From the NCBI GenBank assembly GCA_036365515.1, contig CM070874.1, forward strand, positions 90,726,342 to 90,790,341: a stretch of DNA of 64,000 bases. The letters run 5' to 3'. Positions 33,606-43,480 of this stretch are shown piece by piece (position 1 is the first letter of the stretch; every line of letters begins with the position of its first letter). The DNA comes from Torymus aiolomorphi (taxonomy: Eukaryota; Arthropoda; Insecta; Hymenoptera; Torymidae). A program made the translations under genes and the position numbers. Below the pieces are notes generated by a model that was not told the DNA's origin, did not search any database, and worked only from the letters and a program-made list of their open reading frames with translations.

Positions 33606-34120
33606 CTGCTCCGTGCTCTGCGCCATCGGCGCCGTGGTATCATCATTCAGCTGATTGGTTAATTCTATCAGGACCATAGAGCGCGCATATATATATATAT
33701 ATATAATACATTTCTCGAAAGGGGTTTATAAAGCCCGTTTTTTTTATATATAGGAGTTTATCGAGCCCGATTTTGATTACGCAGCCCGGGCTTCATAATA
33801 TTTCTAAATATAGGGGTTTATGCGGCCCGACCTAGAGTCTATAACCCCAGGGTCCATTATTTCTTTAGTCACTTGCCATAGGGAACTCTGGGCTGTAGGT
33901 ACTAATATACAGTCTTGGGCTACATAAACCCCGATAAGTGTGTGTATGTGTGTGTGTGCGCGTGTGTGCGTGTGTGTGTATATAAGGTCGGGATGGGTGG
34001 AATCAACCAATCAGCTGAATGCTTATACCACGGCGCAGACAGCGCAGAGCACGGAGCAGGGCACGGAGCAGAGCACGGGGCCTATTGTATTTCCTTCCTA
34101 AGAGGGGTCGGGGCTCTCAG
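33565..34120. repeat. Inverted repeat with gagcacggagcag arms
   Basis: The left arm (about 33565-33665), with gtgctctgctccgtgctctg and attcagctgattggtt, is the reverse complement of the right arm (about 34010-34120). The centre has (TA)n, several gggtttat/agcccg motifs and a GT-rich run (33938-33980). It is a probable MITE-like element without genes. Confidence 0.6.
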
Positions 34121-34275
34121 AGGAGTGATCTATGGCAGCCCAGGTTGACCGCTAGTGCGTCGGGATTCCTCAAATGGCTCGCGGACGGGAGCGGTGCGAG
34201 CTTACTGTCTTAGAGTGAATCTACATAAGTGCCGCGCTGCGCTGCGCCGTCTTACGCTGGAGCCTTTCTACAATA

Positions 34276-35232
34276 GATTCAGTTCAGTGTTCAGTTCAGC
34301 TGTTCAGCTGTTCCGTGGTCTGAACGGATCAAAACGTGAGTTTTCCGTCTACCTACTATTGTATTACCAATGATCATCTCTATAAAAGCGACATGATCTT
34401 TAAGCTAAGAATCTTCGTCTTCTCAATCTCGACATTCTCGACCAACTCGGTATTAAGATGAGGACGAACGTGCTCCGAAATTCATTCTCTTGCTCCGCGG
34501 AGCCTTAATCTCAAGATAGTTCTCTCTGTCTCATATACACTCATTTTATTCGTTAAGCAAAATAATAGGTTTAATTTTTCGAATTTTTAGATACCTGCAG
34601 AAGCAAGTTGTTCTTGATAAGCAGACAGCTCATTACCATTTTCGTCTTTCGAAAAGTAAACGGATTGCATGCATGTTTGTTGTAAATTTAGTATTCCATT
34701 ATTTCCAATATAGTATTAAATATATTTAATGATGAATTGATGTAAACTTTGTTACTAAGTAATATATGGTGTCTGATTATTATGAAGATCTGATTATCTG
34801 TTAAACTTTTTTTTTTATTGTATTACCTTTATATCCATTGTTTCTTAATGGTCTTAGCACTATACACAATAAGTACTTATTTTTATAGCTTTGAAAACAC
34901 ATGATTATTTTATAATTTTTTAAATAAATAACATTTATCAAATTTATTTTAAAATAACAATAAATATAAATAATGGCATTCTAAACAGATAAAAGATAAT
35001 TAATTATCATAAAATTCATAATTTTCTTTTTATAAAAAATCAAATTCCCAACTTCACCTGGTATAAACGCTATATAAGTAACCGTATAGAACTTTGCGCC
35101 AAAGCTGCACGTAGTAGTATAATTAATTTAATGATCATTGGTAATACAATACTAGGTAGACGGAAAACTCACGTTTTGATCCGTTCAGACCACGGAACAG
35201 CTGAACAGCTGAACTGAACACTGAACTGAATC
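34276..35232. mobile_element. Nested inverted-repeat element, 957 bp
   Basis: The ends gattcagttcagtgttcag and, reverse-complemented, gattcagttcagtgttcag are inverted. The match continues through gctgttccgtggtctgaacg and gtgagttttccgtctacct for about 100 bases. TA lies at each edge. The interior is AT-rich with no gene. It interrupts the left arm of the surrounding element, whose intact counterpart is at 36150-36170. Confidence 0.75.
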
Positions 35233-35340
35233 TATTCGTCATGTTAAGCGATGGGTGGCGCCGCTCGGTGGGTTGTTTATCAACTAGTTTGTTTGATGAA
35301 CAACGTCATTCAAACTTAATATTCAAATGAGCTTACGACC

Positions 35341-35896
35341 ATGTACCTTATAACTATATCCGAATTATTTGAGTATGTAGGGGATGGGGTTCGAAAATAT
35401 GTTGAAGGGGAAAATGTGTATAATGCGAAACATATAATTTATTGCGGTATTACAAGGCAAGATGATAACCTTATCGAGGTTATGTGTCTATGTTTGAAAA
35501 CTTCGTGTTTATTTGGGGTACCTCATGAACTGCACATTAAAATAAGTTCAAGTGTGCAGCAGAACGGTTCTCAAATACAGAGAACGATTTCTTGTATTTG
35601 TTCGTGCAAAGCAGGTCAATCTGGTCGGTGTAAGCACTGTGTTGCTGCCTTAGTACATCTTATGAAGTAAGTAGGTAACGCATAAGATTTTTATTCATAG
35701 AATGAAATAAAAAATTATTAATATATATTTTAGAACAGAAAAGGAATCCATACAAGTAGCTACATGCACTGATGTTAAGCAGCAATGGGGAAAATTCACT
35801 CTTTTTACATCCCGTAACACTGCATTTACGAATTTTTTTACTCTTATGATTCTCCATTATAAAAACTTTGGAGTAATTTATTTTATACCACTCTAA
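35341..35896 (+). pseudogene. SWIM zinc-finger protein fragment, two exons
   Basis: Exon 1 (35341-35666) begins MYLITISELFEYVGDGVRKY and ends in a SWIM zinc finger reading CICSCKAGQSGRCKHCVAAL, the CxCx7CxHC form. A GT/AG intron (35667-35733) joins exon 2 in frame, reading TEKESIQVATCTDVKQQWGK, a segment that commonly follows SWIM in insect SWIM/YqaJ-type proteins. The frame ends soon after at TAA 35894-35896, where a palindromic repeat begins. A full-length protein of this class would continue into an exonuclease-like domain, which is missing. The gene lies inside a Harbinger-like insertion. Function is not known; SWIM fingers bind DNA or proteins. It is probably a truncated passenger or transposon gene. 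Confidence 0.65.
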
Positions 35897-36075
35897 CCTC
35901 AAAATCACAACTTTGATATGATTTTTCGGCGCTCGTGGTATAAAATACCGTTCGAAACTAGTGCGTAAGTCGATTATTTAGGTGGTGTGACTTTTTCGCA
36001 CTCGCTTCGCTCGTGCAAAAAGTCACACCAGCTAAATAATCGACTTCCCCACCCGTGTCGAAATGTACTATATTT
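35895..36075. repeat. Palindromic repeat, gttcgaaac/agtgcg family
   Basis: The left tataaaataccgttcgaaac with gtgcgtaagtcgattattta pairs with the right taaataatcgacttcccc and cgtgtcgaaatgtacta. Inner arms are ggtgtgactttt and aaaagtcacacc. The same family is at 58150-58275. Confidence 0.7.
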
Positions 36076-36179
36076 TATTCTTACGTTTGGAACGACTTCT
36101 TCATCAAACAAACTAGTACGGTTGTTTGTCGCATAGCGCCTCCACCCAGCGCTTAACATGACGAATTGTAGAAAGGCTC

Positions 36180-36495
36180 CCGTGCCGCCGCTGCGTCGTA
36201 GCCTTGTTCATCCGTTCCGTTCCGGTCCGGAACAAATAGGCTGTTGCATATCTTATACTTATATAAACCATGGACGGGGTGCATATGCGCCAAAATGAAA
36301 ATTAATCTTTTGATCTGGTTTTCTTACATTGTAAGTGCATGTAAGTGCACTTACATGCACTTACATGCACAGATCAAAAGATTAATTTTCATTTTGGAGC
36401 ATATGCACCCCGTCCATGGTTTATATAAGTATAAGATATGCAACAGCCTATTTGTTCCTGACCGGAACTGAACGGATGAACAAGGCTACGGCGCA
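36180..36495. repeat. Long palindrome with ggctgttgcatatc arms
   Basis: The left aacaaataggctgttgcata and ccatggacggggtgcatatg are mirrored on the right over about 130 bases around a gtaagtgcatgtaagtgcac centre. The right arm resembles the 3' ends of the elements at 37557 and 54636 (ttcattttggagcatat). Confidence 0.7.
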
Positions 36496-36809
36496 GCGGC
36501 GGCACGGCGCAGCGTAAAGACGGCGCAGCGTAGCGCGGCGCTTATGTAGATTCACTCTTACTATTGCCGCCCGAGCTTCAGTCGACGAGTTGACTGGGGA
36601 TTTATGCAACTTCTCTTATGAAGTATATCTTGTGAATAAACAAGTAATAAAAAATGCATTCATTTTGACTAGTTAAGTAAGTAGTGAACTCCCTTAATGT
36701 CTTTATTATAAATAATCATTTGAAGTGAAACTGTTTTATTAGTACAATATATTGAAATAGTTTCTTATTCTTATTAAACTATAATTGCATTAGTAACTAA
36801 ATTATGTAA

Positions 36810-37057
36810 AGGAGTGTCTACATAATAAGATTGTACATAAGCGCCGTTCCGTTCTGCTCTGCTCTGCTCCGTTCCGCTTTATTCCGTTCAAGAATTTTGA
36901 AACAAGTAAAGGGAAAATTGCTTACAAACGGAACTGAACTGAAATTGGACCGGGTTTGAGCAGAACAGAGCAGAGCAGAGCAGAGTAGAGCAGAACGACG
37001 CTTATGTACAATCTCCCTAAGGTGCCTTGGCGCAAGGTACATTATGTAAACACTCCT
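36810..37057. mobile_element. MITE, 248 bp, TAA target duplication
   Basis: The ends aggagtgtctacataat and, reverse-complemented, aggagtgtttacataat are inverted and flanked by TAA (36807-36809 and 37058-37060). An inner pair, ttgtacataagcg and cgcttatgtacaa, with gctctgctctgct repeats belongs to a related terminus family and may be a nested copy. Confidence 0.7.
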
Positions 37058-37206
37058 TAAGGATTCAGTAATAATTTAAATTTCTCGCAGTCTGATCAAG
37101 AGGAAATCAAGGGAATCCGCCAATGCGATTACCCCTGAGGCCTCTTCTACATAGTGACTCATACTTGCCATAATGCCATCGAATCGTTCCCCCGCGCTCC
37201 TATGAT

Positions 37207-37555
37207 GCCCTAATCACATAACCGCGTACGATCGCTTACGTCTACGTACAACCGCGTCCGACGTTAAGGAAGTGTTGCCAACACCGGCAATGTCAGTGCA
37301 ATAACTAGTACTTTCGAGGAACAGACCTACTCACACGAAGTGCAGTAGATCGGAGTAACGCTTGCTTGTTTATGTCTGTTGTCGTTGGTGTAGTAGCCGA
37401 CTTTCGTATACGTAGGTCTGTTCCTCGAAAGTACTAGTTATTGCACTGACATTGCCGCTGTTGGCAACAGCGAAAATCACTAGATTCTTCTTTAACGTCG
37501 GACGCGGTTGTACGCAGACGTACGCGATCGTACGCGGTTATGTGATTAGGGCAAG
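37207..37555. mobile_element. Inverted-repeat MITE, ccctaatcacataaccgcg family
   Basis: Left ccctaatcacataaccgcgt and right acgcggttatgtgattaggg are inverted. The match includes cgtccgacgtta and caataactagtactttcgag. The right arm carries a short insertion (gctgttggcaacagcg side). The centre is about 80 bases. Confidence 0.7.
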
Positions 37556-37606
37556 AGGGAGAATGTACATAAGCGCCGCGCTGCGCTGCGCTGTTCTCTG
37601 GGCCCT

Positions 37607-37742
37607 TTCTACATATGTGTGTTCTGTCTGTTCTAGGCAACTTCTCTCTATGTCTGTCTCTGTCTTACATAAACGGAACAGATCTATCTGTCATTGTCGG
37701 GAACACACAGAACACACAGAACACACATATGTAGAAAGGCCC
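37607..37742. repeat. Hairpin MITE, cctttctacatatgtgtg family, copy 1
   Basis: Left ccctttctacatatgtgtgt and right acacacatatgtagaaagg pair around tctgtctctgtct and cagatctatctgtc. Other copies are at 54667-54808 and 62920-63052. Confidence 0.75.
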
Positions 37743-37896
37743 CTGCTTGCACTGGTCCATAGTTCCGTTTCTATATTCCATTGCTAATGGTACAATTCTA
37801 TAGATCTATGTCATACATCTATCATTTTCATGGTCATGATCATCATTGAAGCCAAAATAAAAAAAATTAGAAAAATGTATAATTTCATTAAAGTTA

Positions 37897-38124
37897 TTGA
37901 AATTGTTAAAAAAATTAAGAAAAAAGAAACAACAATCTTGCAGAAGGTGGTGGGTTCGACCACATTTAGCAATACCTCAAAGAAATATTCATAGTGCTTA
38001 TAGCACTTTATTTAAATATTTTGCATTAAAGGATCATGAAGAGTTTTATAGATTTATTAACATGAGTTTTAATCAATTTCATCATTTATTTGAACTGGTT
38101 AAAGGACATCTCATTATCGCCTAA
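37897..38124 (+). pseudogene. Truncated Harbinger transposase N-terminus, copy 1
   Basis: A 75-residue frame reads CRRWWVRPHLAIPQRN, then AYSTLFKYFALKDHEEFYRF and INMSFNQFHHLFELVKGH before stopping. RRWWVRP followed by DHEEFYRFINMS and FELV is the conserved N-terminal segment of HARBI1-type transposases, ahead of the DDE nuclease. The catalytic domain is absent; unrelated element-end sequence follows. A KKIKKKE stretch upstream in another frame suggests a frameshift in an A run near the start. The paralogous element at 54970-55197 has the same truncated frame with one residue change (Ala to Gly), so the truncation predates amplification of this family. Confidence 0.7.
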
Positions 38125-38408
38125 TTCCATCTTATTCATCAATAGCTTCATTTTCCAATGTTCTAATCAATTTTATAATTCATAGTATATCATATCAATT
38201 GGGTCTTGTGTTTTCTTTCTCGGCTTAAAATACTTTTGTTCTTAAACTGTCCGTCATATAAACTATCCCTTCATTTATTTAACTTTTCATTTTGGAGCAT
38301 ATACACATCGTCCGTGATTTATAAATATCATAGACATGCAACTGCTCATTTTTTTGTAAGAATATACGAATGGAACGGAACGGTAGAGCTAAGGGAGAAT
38401 GTACATAA

Positions 38409-39295
38409 TGCCCTGTCTACAACCACCGATTTTTTTTTTGCGCATGCGCAAAAATCACCAGAGAGGGTTAGTGATGTAAGAAGAGCCAATCGTAAAAAAA
38501 TTAACCCTAAATATTGAGTTTGCGTTGAACACACCTAAAAATCAAAGAATACGAGTTTCTGCTTTCTAAACTGAAACCTAGTCTGGAATGATTTGGTGAA
38601 TAGTTGAAACATCAATTGCATAAAACAATGCATTTTTTTGTACACAATCGCCATGTGCTAAATAGCTGTAAAAATATATGTAAATTAACATTCAATCTAA
38701 ACTTGCATTTATTATATTTACTTACTTTAGCGTTATACACAGTCTTAACTCTGGAGAGGTATTGGTACTCTCCGACTATATTTTGTTATTCTATCTTTAA
38801 CTAAATTACATAAATACATAAATGCTTGTACATTCATTCTAGTAAAATTCATGAACTCTTCTTCGTCATTCATCTTAAAATACGTAAAAACTCTCTCATA
38901 AGCACCATATCCTGTTAAGTAATTATTTCTAATTAATGGTTTGCACCACCATCTTCTGAATTTTTTTTTCGATTTCTTAGTAATTGTATTAATCGAAGGT
39001 AATTAATGCTTATTTCCAGTACTTCAACAACCAGATTATGATCATCCATTTTACATTAATTGAAAAATCTTCTTATAATAAAATCTCTAAATCACTAATC
39101 TTCTTCCAACACTTGACTCTTTGTTAATGTTAGAAAGCAGAAACTCATGTAGTCATGTTTTGATCTTTTTAGGTGTGTTCAGCGAAAACAATATTTAGGG
39201 TTAATTTTTTACAGTTGGCTCTTCATACATCCCTAACCCCCTCTGGTGATTTTTACGCATGCGCCAAAAAAAAATCGGTGGTTGTAGACAGGGCA
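38409..39295. mobile_element. PIF/Harbinger element, 887 bp, TAA target duplication
   Basis: Left end tgccctgtctacaaccaccg and right end in reverse complement are identical. The inverted match continues through gcgcatgcg-type, ttaaccctaaata and gaacacacctaaaa motifs for about 140 bases. TAA flanks it at 38406-38408 and 39296-39298. The subterminal layout (cgattttttttt then gcgc/gcgt) parallels the 4-kb element at 28473. It carries a transposase N-terminal remnant and is non-autonomous. Confidence 0.88.
38745..39049 (-). pseudogene. Harbinger transposase N-terminal remnant
   Basis: The minus strand starts at ATG (39049) and reads MDDHNLVVEVLEISINYLRL, then LLRNRK. A nine-A run causes a one-base shift, after which FRRWWCKPLIRNNYLTGYGA, then FKMNDEEEFMNFTRMNVQAF and LCNLVKDRI continue to a stop at 38745. 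This is the HARBI1-type N-terminal region (RRWW, the EEFMNFTRM segment). The DDE domain is missing. It is homologous to the 37897 and 54970 remnants but from a diverged family. Confidence 0.7.
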
Positions 39296-40069
39296 TAAGC
39301 GCTGCGCTACGCTGAGCTACGCTACGCTACGCTGCACTGCGCTACGCTGTCGCATTGATTACTTGTAGACCTCGTAGTTGATTGGCTAATATTTAAATGT
39401 TAGCCAATCAGCGACGTTGTCTACAAGTAATCAATGCGACAGCGTAGCGCAGCGTAGCGCAGCGCAGCGCAGCGTAGCGCAGCGCTTATGTACATTCTCC
39501 CTAAGCTTCAGCGCAGCGGCAGCACGGCGCAGCACGGCGCGGCGCAGCGCAGCGCAGCGCGGCGCGGCGCTTATGTACATTCTCCCTGATGACAGCAATG
39601 AGGCCTATTCCGCCGCATGGTGGCGCTGCCAAGCACATGAGGTCATGAGGGCAGTGGTGCGGGTACGTATAATTGCGCTCGTGTTATACATGTATATATA
39701 CATTTATTTTATATGTATTATACGAAAGCTCCAATTATTTTAGGACGTCAAATTAGAATTCGGTTTTCAGTTTATGGCCAAGAAATTCAAATTTCGCGCT
39801 GCTATAAGGCGTGATTTCTTGGCATAATTAAGTTATTTGCAAGAAAACAATGGTTAAGTCTTCTTTCTAAACATAATTTTACAAATTTCAGATAATTGTT
39901 CTCCTGCAAATTATCCTAATTTCTAAAAGTTTGTTTAAAATAATAAATAAAAAATAAATTTAAAATTGGTAAAAGCAAAGTGATATACACTTTTATTCTA
40001 ATATGAATGTTACCTTATTTTTTATATTTACTTGTGTTTTGCGCGCTGGAAATCGACATATCGACATTA

Positions 40070-40234
40070 GAGACTGTCTACATATAGTGGGTTTTGGGCT
40101 TTGAGCTTTGGGCAATGTGTAAAAAAATCGTTGTCGGTTATCTTGTAAATTTACAAGATAACCGACAACGATTTTTTTACACATTGCCCAAAGCCCAAAG
40201 CTCAAAGCCCAAAACCCACTATGTAGACAGTCTC
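40070..40234. mobile_element. Near-perfect palindromic MITE, 165 bp, TTA duplication
   Basis: It starts gagactgtctacatatagtg and ends with the reverse complement. Inner arms include gggctttgagctttgggc and gttgtcggttatcttg. TTA flanks it at 40067-40069 and 40235-40237. The terminus gtctacat resembles other Harbinger-type ends in this window. Confidence 0.85.
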
Positions 40235-40239
40235 TTATT

Positions 40240-40310
40240 ATTTTTGAATAGTACATGTATAGTACATGTATAGTACATGTATAATACACGTATTATACAC
40301 GTATTATATA
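40240..40310. repeat. Tandem tagtacatgta repeat
   Basis: The motif tagtacatgta is repeated about every 13 bases three times, followed by two copies of a related tattatacacg unit. Confidence 0.7.
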
Positions 40311-40311
40311 T

Positions 40312-41738
40312 TGTTACGACCCGAGTCGGGGTCTGGGAGTAGAAAATCGTTTCTACAATGGTCGCCGAGTTGACCAACAGGAACGTGGAATTCGTTGTTC
40401 GATTAAGTGCTAAAGCGCAAGGAATTGCAGGAACTTTGAAATGAAACTCGAACTCGAAGATATAACTTTAACTCTGGAGTTTATTCAAATTAAATAAATA
40501 CTTTGAAACCTTGACAAATAAGATAAACTTTCGACCGTGACTCTATATAATTCAAAATGATCTTTGATTTGCGATTGACTTTTAGATGTAGTCAAAGTGC
40601 TTGCACTAATGCAACCGAACTACAGAGCTTCTCATGTGCTCGGTAGCGACTGACACTAGGATGTGATCAAGGCGCTTGCACTAGTGCAACTGAACTACGG
40701 AGCTTCTCATGTGCTCGGTAGTGACTGACTCTGGCGACCCGGGGCTCTCCTTTTATATTCTCGGCGAGGACCTTGGGCTGTTGACGGTGGAACGCTATTG
40801 GTTGACGGCTTTCCCTCTCTTTCGCGTCACGCGACTCTTCCTCAGTTTCCAGCCTAGTAGGAGCCTAGGAGGGCCGAAGCCTTATCCCCTCTCTTCATTG
40901 CGAGTGCGTGATTGGTTGATGGCCCGATGACATACGTGAGCTGAGGCAGTCGGTGGTGGGGGTGAAGTGGCTTAAGCTAAACCAGTTCCTCGCCCTAACG
41001 ATTTCCGAGAAGTGTTTTTGTCTTTTGGATTCCTGGAATTGCTGTTGTTTACGTTCCGCGGTCGTGACCTTCCCGGAATCGTGAGGTGACCCTCAGCGCA
41101 AATGGATTCCTGGAATTGTTGTTGTTTACGTTCCGCGGTCGTGACCTTCCCGGAATCGTGAGGTGACGTTCAGCGCAAATGGATTCCTGGAATTGTTGTT
41201 GTTTACGTTCCGCAGTTGTGACCTTCCCGGAATCGTGAGGTGACCCTCAGCGCAAATGAATTCCTGGAATTGTTGTTGTTTACGTTCCGCAGCTGTAACA
41301 TTCTTGGAATTGTCGGGTGACCTTCTGATTTCCTAGAATCTCAGAGCAGTAGATAATTCTTGGAAGAGCTTTTTACCCTGAGCGAGCTTCCTTTATTCAA
41401 TTGTTAATTCAATTATCATGTTTATTTTGTTATCAATTATTAATCGTCGATCGCTCGGCTATTATTTATGTATTTATTGTCAATCATTTATTCCTATTCG
41501 CGTTATCGTAAATTCGTTTATTATTTATTTATTTTTCGTAACGGTTGATATAATTTATATGAAACAAATTAATGATTTTATTGTTAAAATGTCCAACAGG
41601 TTTTTATTTATGGAAATACGTTTGAATACGTTTGCTATTAAATTGGTTGATTTATTTAATATTTATTTATTCGAAATTATCATTGTAGACCGATCCTAAA
41701 TATTCTGTTACTCGTTCATGAGAACGCAGTTCATAACA
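40312..41738. mobile_element. Solo Ty3/gypsy-type LTR
   Basis: It begins TGTTACGACC and ends TTCATAACA. ATAT lies on each side (40308-40311 and 41739-41742), fitting a four-base target duplication. The length is 1,427 bp with no internal coding region, so it is a solo LTR left by LTR-LTR recombination. It contains a 77-bp tandem repeat. Which strand the parent element read is not determined. Confidence 0.78.
41026..41330. repeat. 77-bp tandem repeat, about four copies
   Basis: Units starting tggattcctggaattg occur at 41026, 41103, 41180 and 41257 with exact 77-base spacing. Each contains gtttacgttccgcggtcgtg and cccggaatcgtgaggtgac. The fourth is diverged and partial. Confidence 0.88.
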
Positions 41739-41753
41739 ATATAATTGAGCAAC

Positions 41754-41812
41754 ATTTACGTATTTACCCCCCCCCCCCCCCCCCATGCAGTGGTCGGTAA
41801 ATACGTAAATTT
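41754..41812. repeat. Poly-C run flanked by a short inverted repeat
   Basis: Eighteen C residues (41767-41784) are preceded by atttacgtatttacc and followed shortly by ggtaaatacgtaaat. The arms are 15 bases. Confidence 0.8.
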
Positions 41813-43480
41813 TGGTCCAAATTAATAAACGCTATCTTGACTGTCTCAGCGTCTGTGAATTCGGACCTCAAGTTTTCAAGTATTTCATGTACGGTACTTA
41901 TATATAGATATACTACAACCTGGCTTCAAAGTTCAAACCTTGAGGTTGAGTCCCGCTTGAGTTCATCTCAGCGGCTAGGTATATATGAATTCGATCGTGT
42001 CCGGCGCTGCAGTTGCACTTGTTTCTTCGTTTCGCTTGTCGTGCCTGCGTGCTGCCCTGCGGCCTGTCCCTGTGTTCAGTGCCGATACAATCGTGTTTTT
42101 TTTGTATTTCTATAATACATTAATACATTATACGACCCTACTTATGTTTCCGATCTTTGCCACGCTATGGAAATATAATGTTACTTTTGGCGCTAGTAGA
42201 ACCTTTACAATGACGAATATACGAGTATAATACTTATAACATAAATTACTTGGTGTCCATCAAGAAAAAAAAGTGTGGTATTTACGGAGAGATCTAGATC
42301 CTACCTCAAACAATTCAGATTGAGGTACTTGGTGCATAAACGAACTGCTGTAAAGAGAAATTCGAGAGACGGTGTTAATACACGGCATTTTCTCTCTCCC
42401 CCCTGAGCTACAGCAGCAACAACGCTACGACGGTGCGTGCGGTGTTACTACTACCACGAGTGCTTCTACCGACGAGGCGACGACGCAACGACGGACGACG
42501 ACACATAGTAACGAGTTTTCCAGGTTAAGTTTGTCTCGCGTCAGCTTCTCCACGCCTCCTTGTATAGATATTTTCAGAATTTAAGAATAAACGAAATTCA
42601 GCACATGAGAGAGGTCATAGCTACACGCTGTCTATACGTTTGTAAACAAAATGTGTCTGCGACGCTCGAGGCCCTGCAACGTCGGCGACTAAAAGTCGGT
42701 TCCTTGGATCTGGATGTGTCGCCGCCGCTTATCAAACCTAGAACAGCCGCGACAGTAGTGTGACTTCCTTCCTGCATTTTCACCTCGAGGGAGGCGTTCG
42801 CGTTCGTTGACCAAAGAGCAGCATGTGATATTAGGCCAGTCATTTGAGTCATTTTTCACTTAAAAAAGCCTTCGACTCTGCGAATAGAAAAACGAAAGAA
42901 GTAACTGGTGAGTACAAAGAGGGAGTCGCGCATGTAATAGCAAAAATCATGCCCGTGTGCAATTGTGTTTTCGTTGCATCGCGCTTGCTCATATTTTTTT
43001 CCGAACTTGTTTTAAAGCCATGCTATATTTGTATGTGAGCTTTCAACTATATATAGATATGCATTGCACAAATATTTTCACATGCCGAGTAAAAATTTTG
43101 AGCAAATATTATTGGTGTGTAAACTGTTGTGTTCGAAATTAATAGTGATAGATTGGCTATTATCGATAGATGCACAATTATGATGAGTACATAACAATTC
43201 TCGATAATAATGTTGTATGTAATTTTTTTGTTAGTATACTTATCTAAATTGATTGTTTGTTTTACACCATTTGAATAACCTGAATCAATAAGTCAGTTTT
43301 AGTCTTGGAACAATGTTGACAAGTTTTTGTATGTATACACATATATATTGTAATCAACTTATATTCTCAATTAATAACCTAAAGAAAAGTTAAATGTAAA
43401 CACATACTTCCTTTATCTTCATTAATAAACATTTATATTTATTACAGTTGAATCCTTTTTATTTTGATTAAGCTATCATC
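41813..43480 (+). other. 5' region of the CDYL-like gene; promoter and UTR not resolved
   Basis: About 41990-42110 and 42370-42780 are relatively GC-rich and CpG-rich for this window and contain short open frames without recognisable domains. They are candidates for the promoter and 5' UTR exons of the gene starting at 43481. I cannot locate a transcription start. An acceptor-like tttattacag lies just before 43448. Confidence 0.4.

Larger units (their letters stand above)
34213..36557. mobile_element. Harbinger-like element (TTA duplication) carrying a SWIM gene fragment
   Basis: The left end gagtgaatctacataagtgc and the right end, reverse-complemented gagtgaatctacataagcgc, are inverted and followed by cgcgct-rich motifs. 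TTA flanks both ends (34210-34212 and 36558-36560). A continuous version of the flanking sequence survives at 28166-28250. Inside are a second terminal-repeat pair (cctttctacaattcgtcatg class, near 34262/35235 and 36170), a nested 957-bp element, a SWIM zinc-finger ORF and two palindromes. It is therefore an insertion that has itself been hit repeatedly. Confidence 0.7.
38393..39501. mobile_element. Palindromic MITE (TAA duplication) split by a second insertion
   Basis: The ends gggagaatgtacataa and ttatgtacattctccc are inverted and TAA flanks both (38390-38392 and 39502-39504). Without the nested element (38409-39295) it equals the 194-bp palindrome at 54439-54632. The empty site survives at 55451-55470, where gcagagctaagcttcagcg has a single TAA. 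Confidence 0.85.
37557..39586. mobile_element. Harbinger-type element, gggagaatgtacataagcgc family, with nested insertions
   Basis: The left end gggagaatgtacataagcgc and the right end in reverse complement are identical over 20 bases and continue into cgcgctgcgc repeats. Its interior up to 38390 is nearly identical to 54636-55455. It carries a 135-bp hairpin (37607-37742), a truncated Harbinger transposase ORF, and a nested MITE (38393-39501) that itself holds another insertion. I see no target duplication at the outer ends. Confidence 0.75.

Noticed and set aside
42372..42763. Short open frames upstream of the CDYL-like gene
   Set aside because: They have no domain and are CpG-rich low-complexity sequence. 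They are better seen as 5' UTR or promoter DNA.
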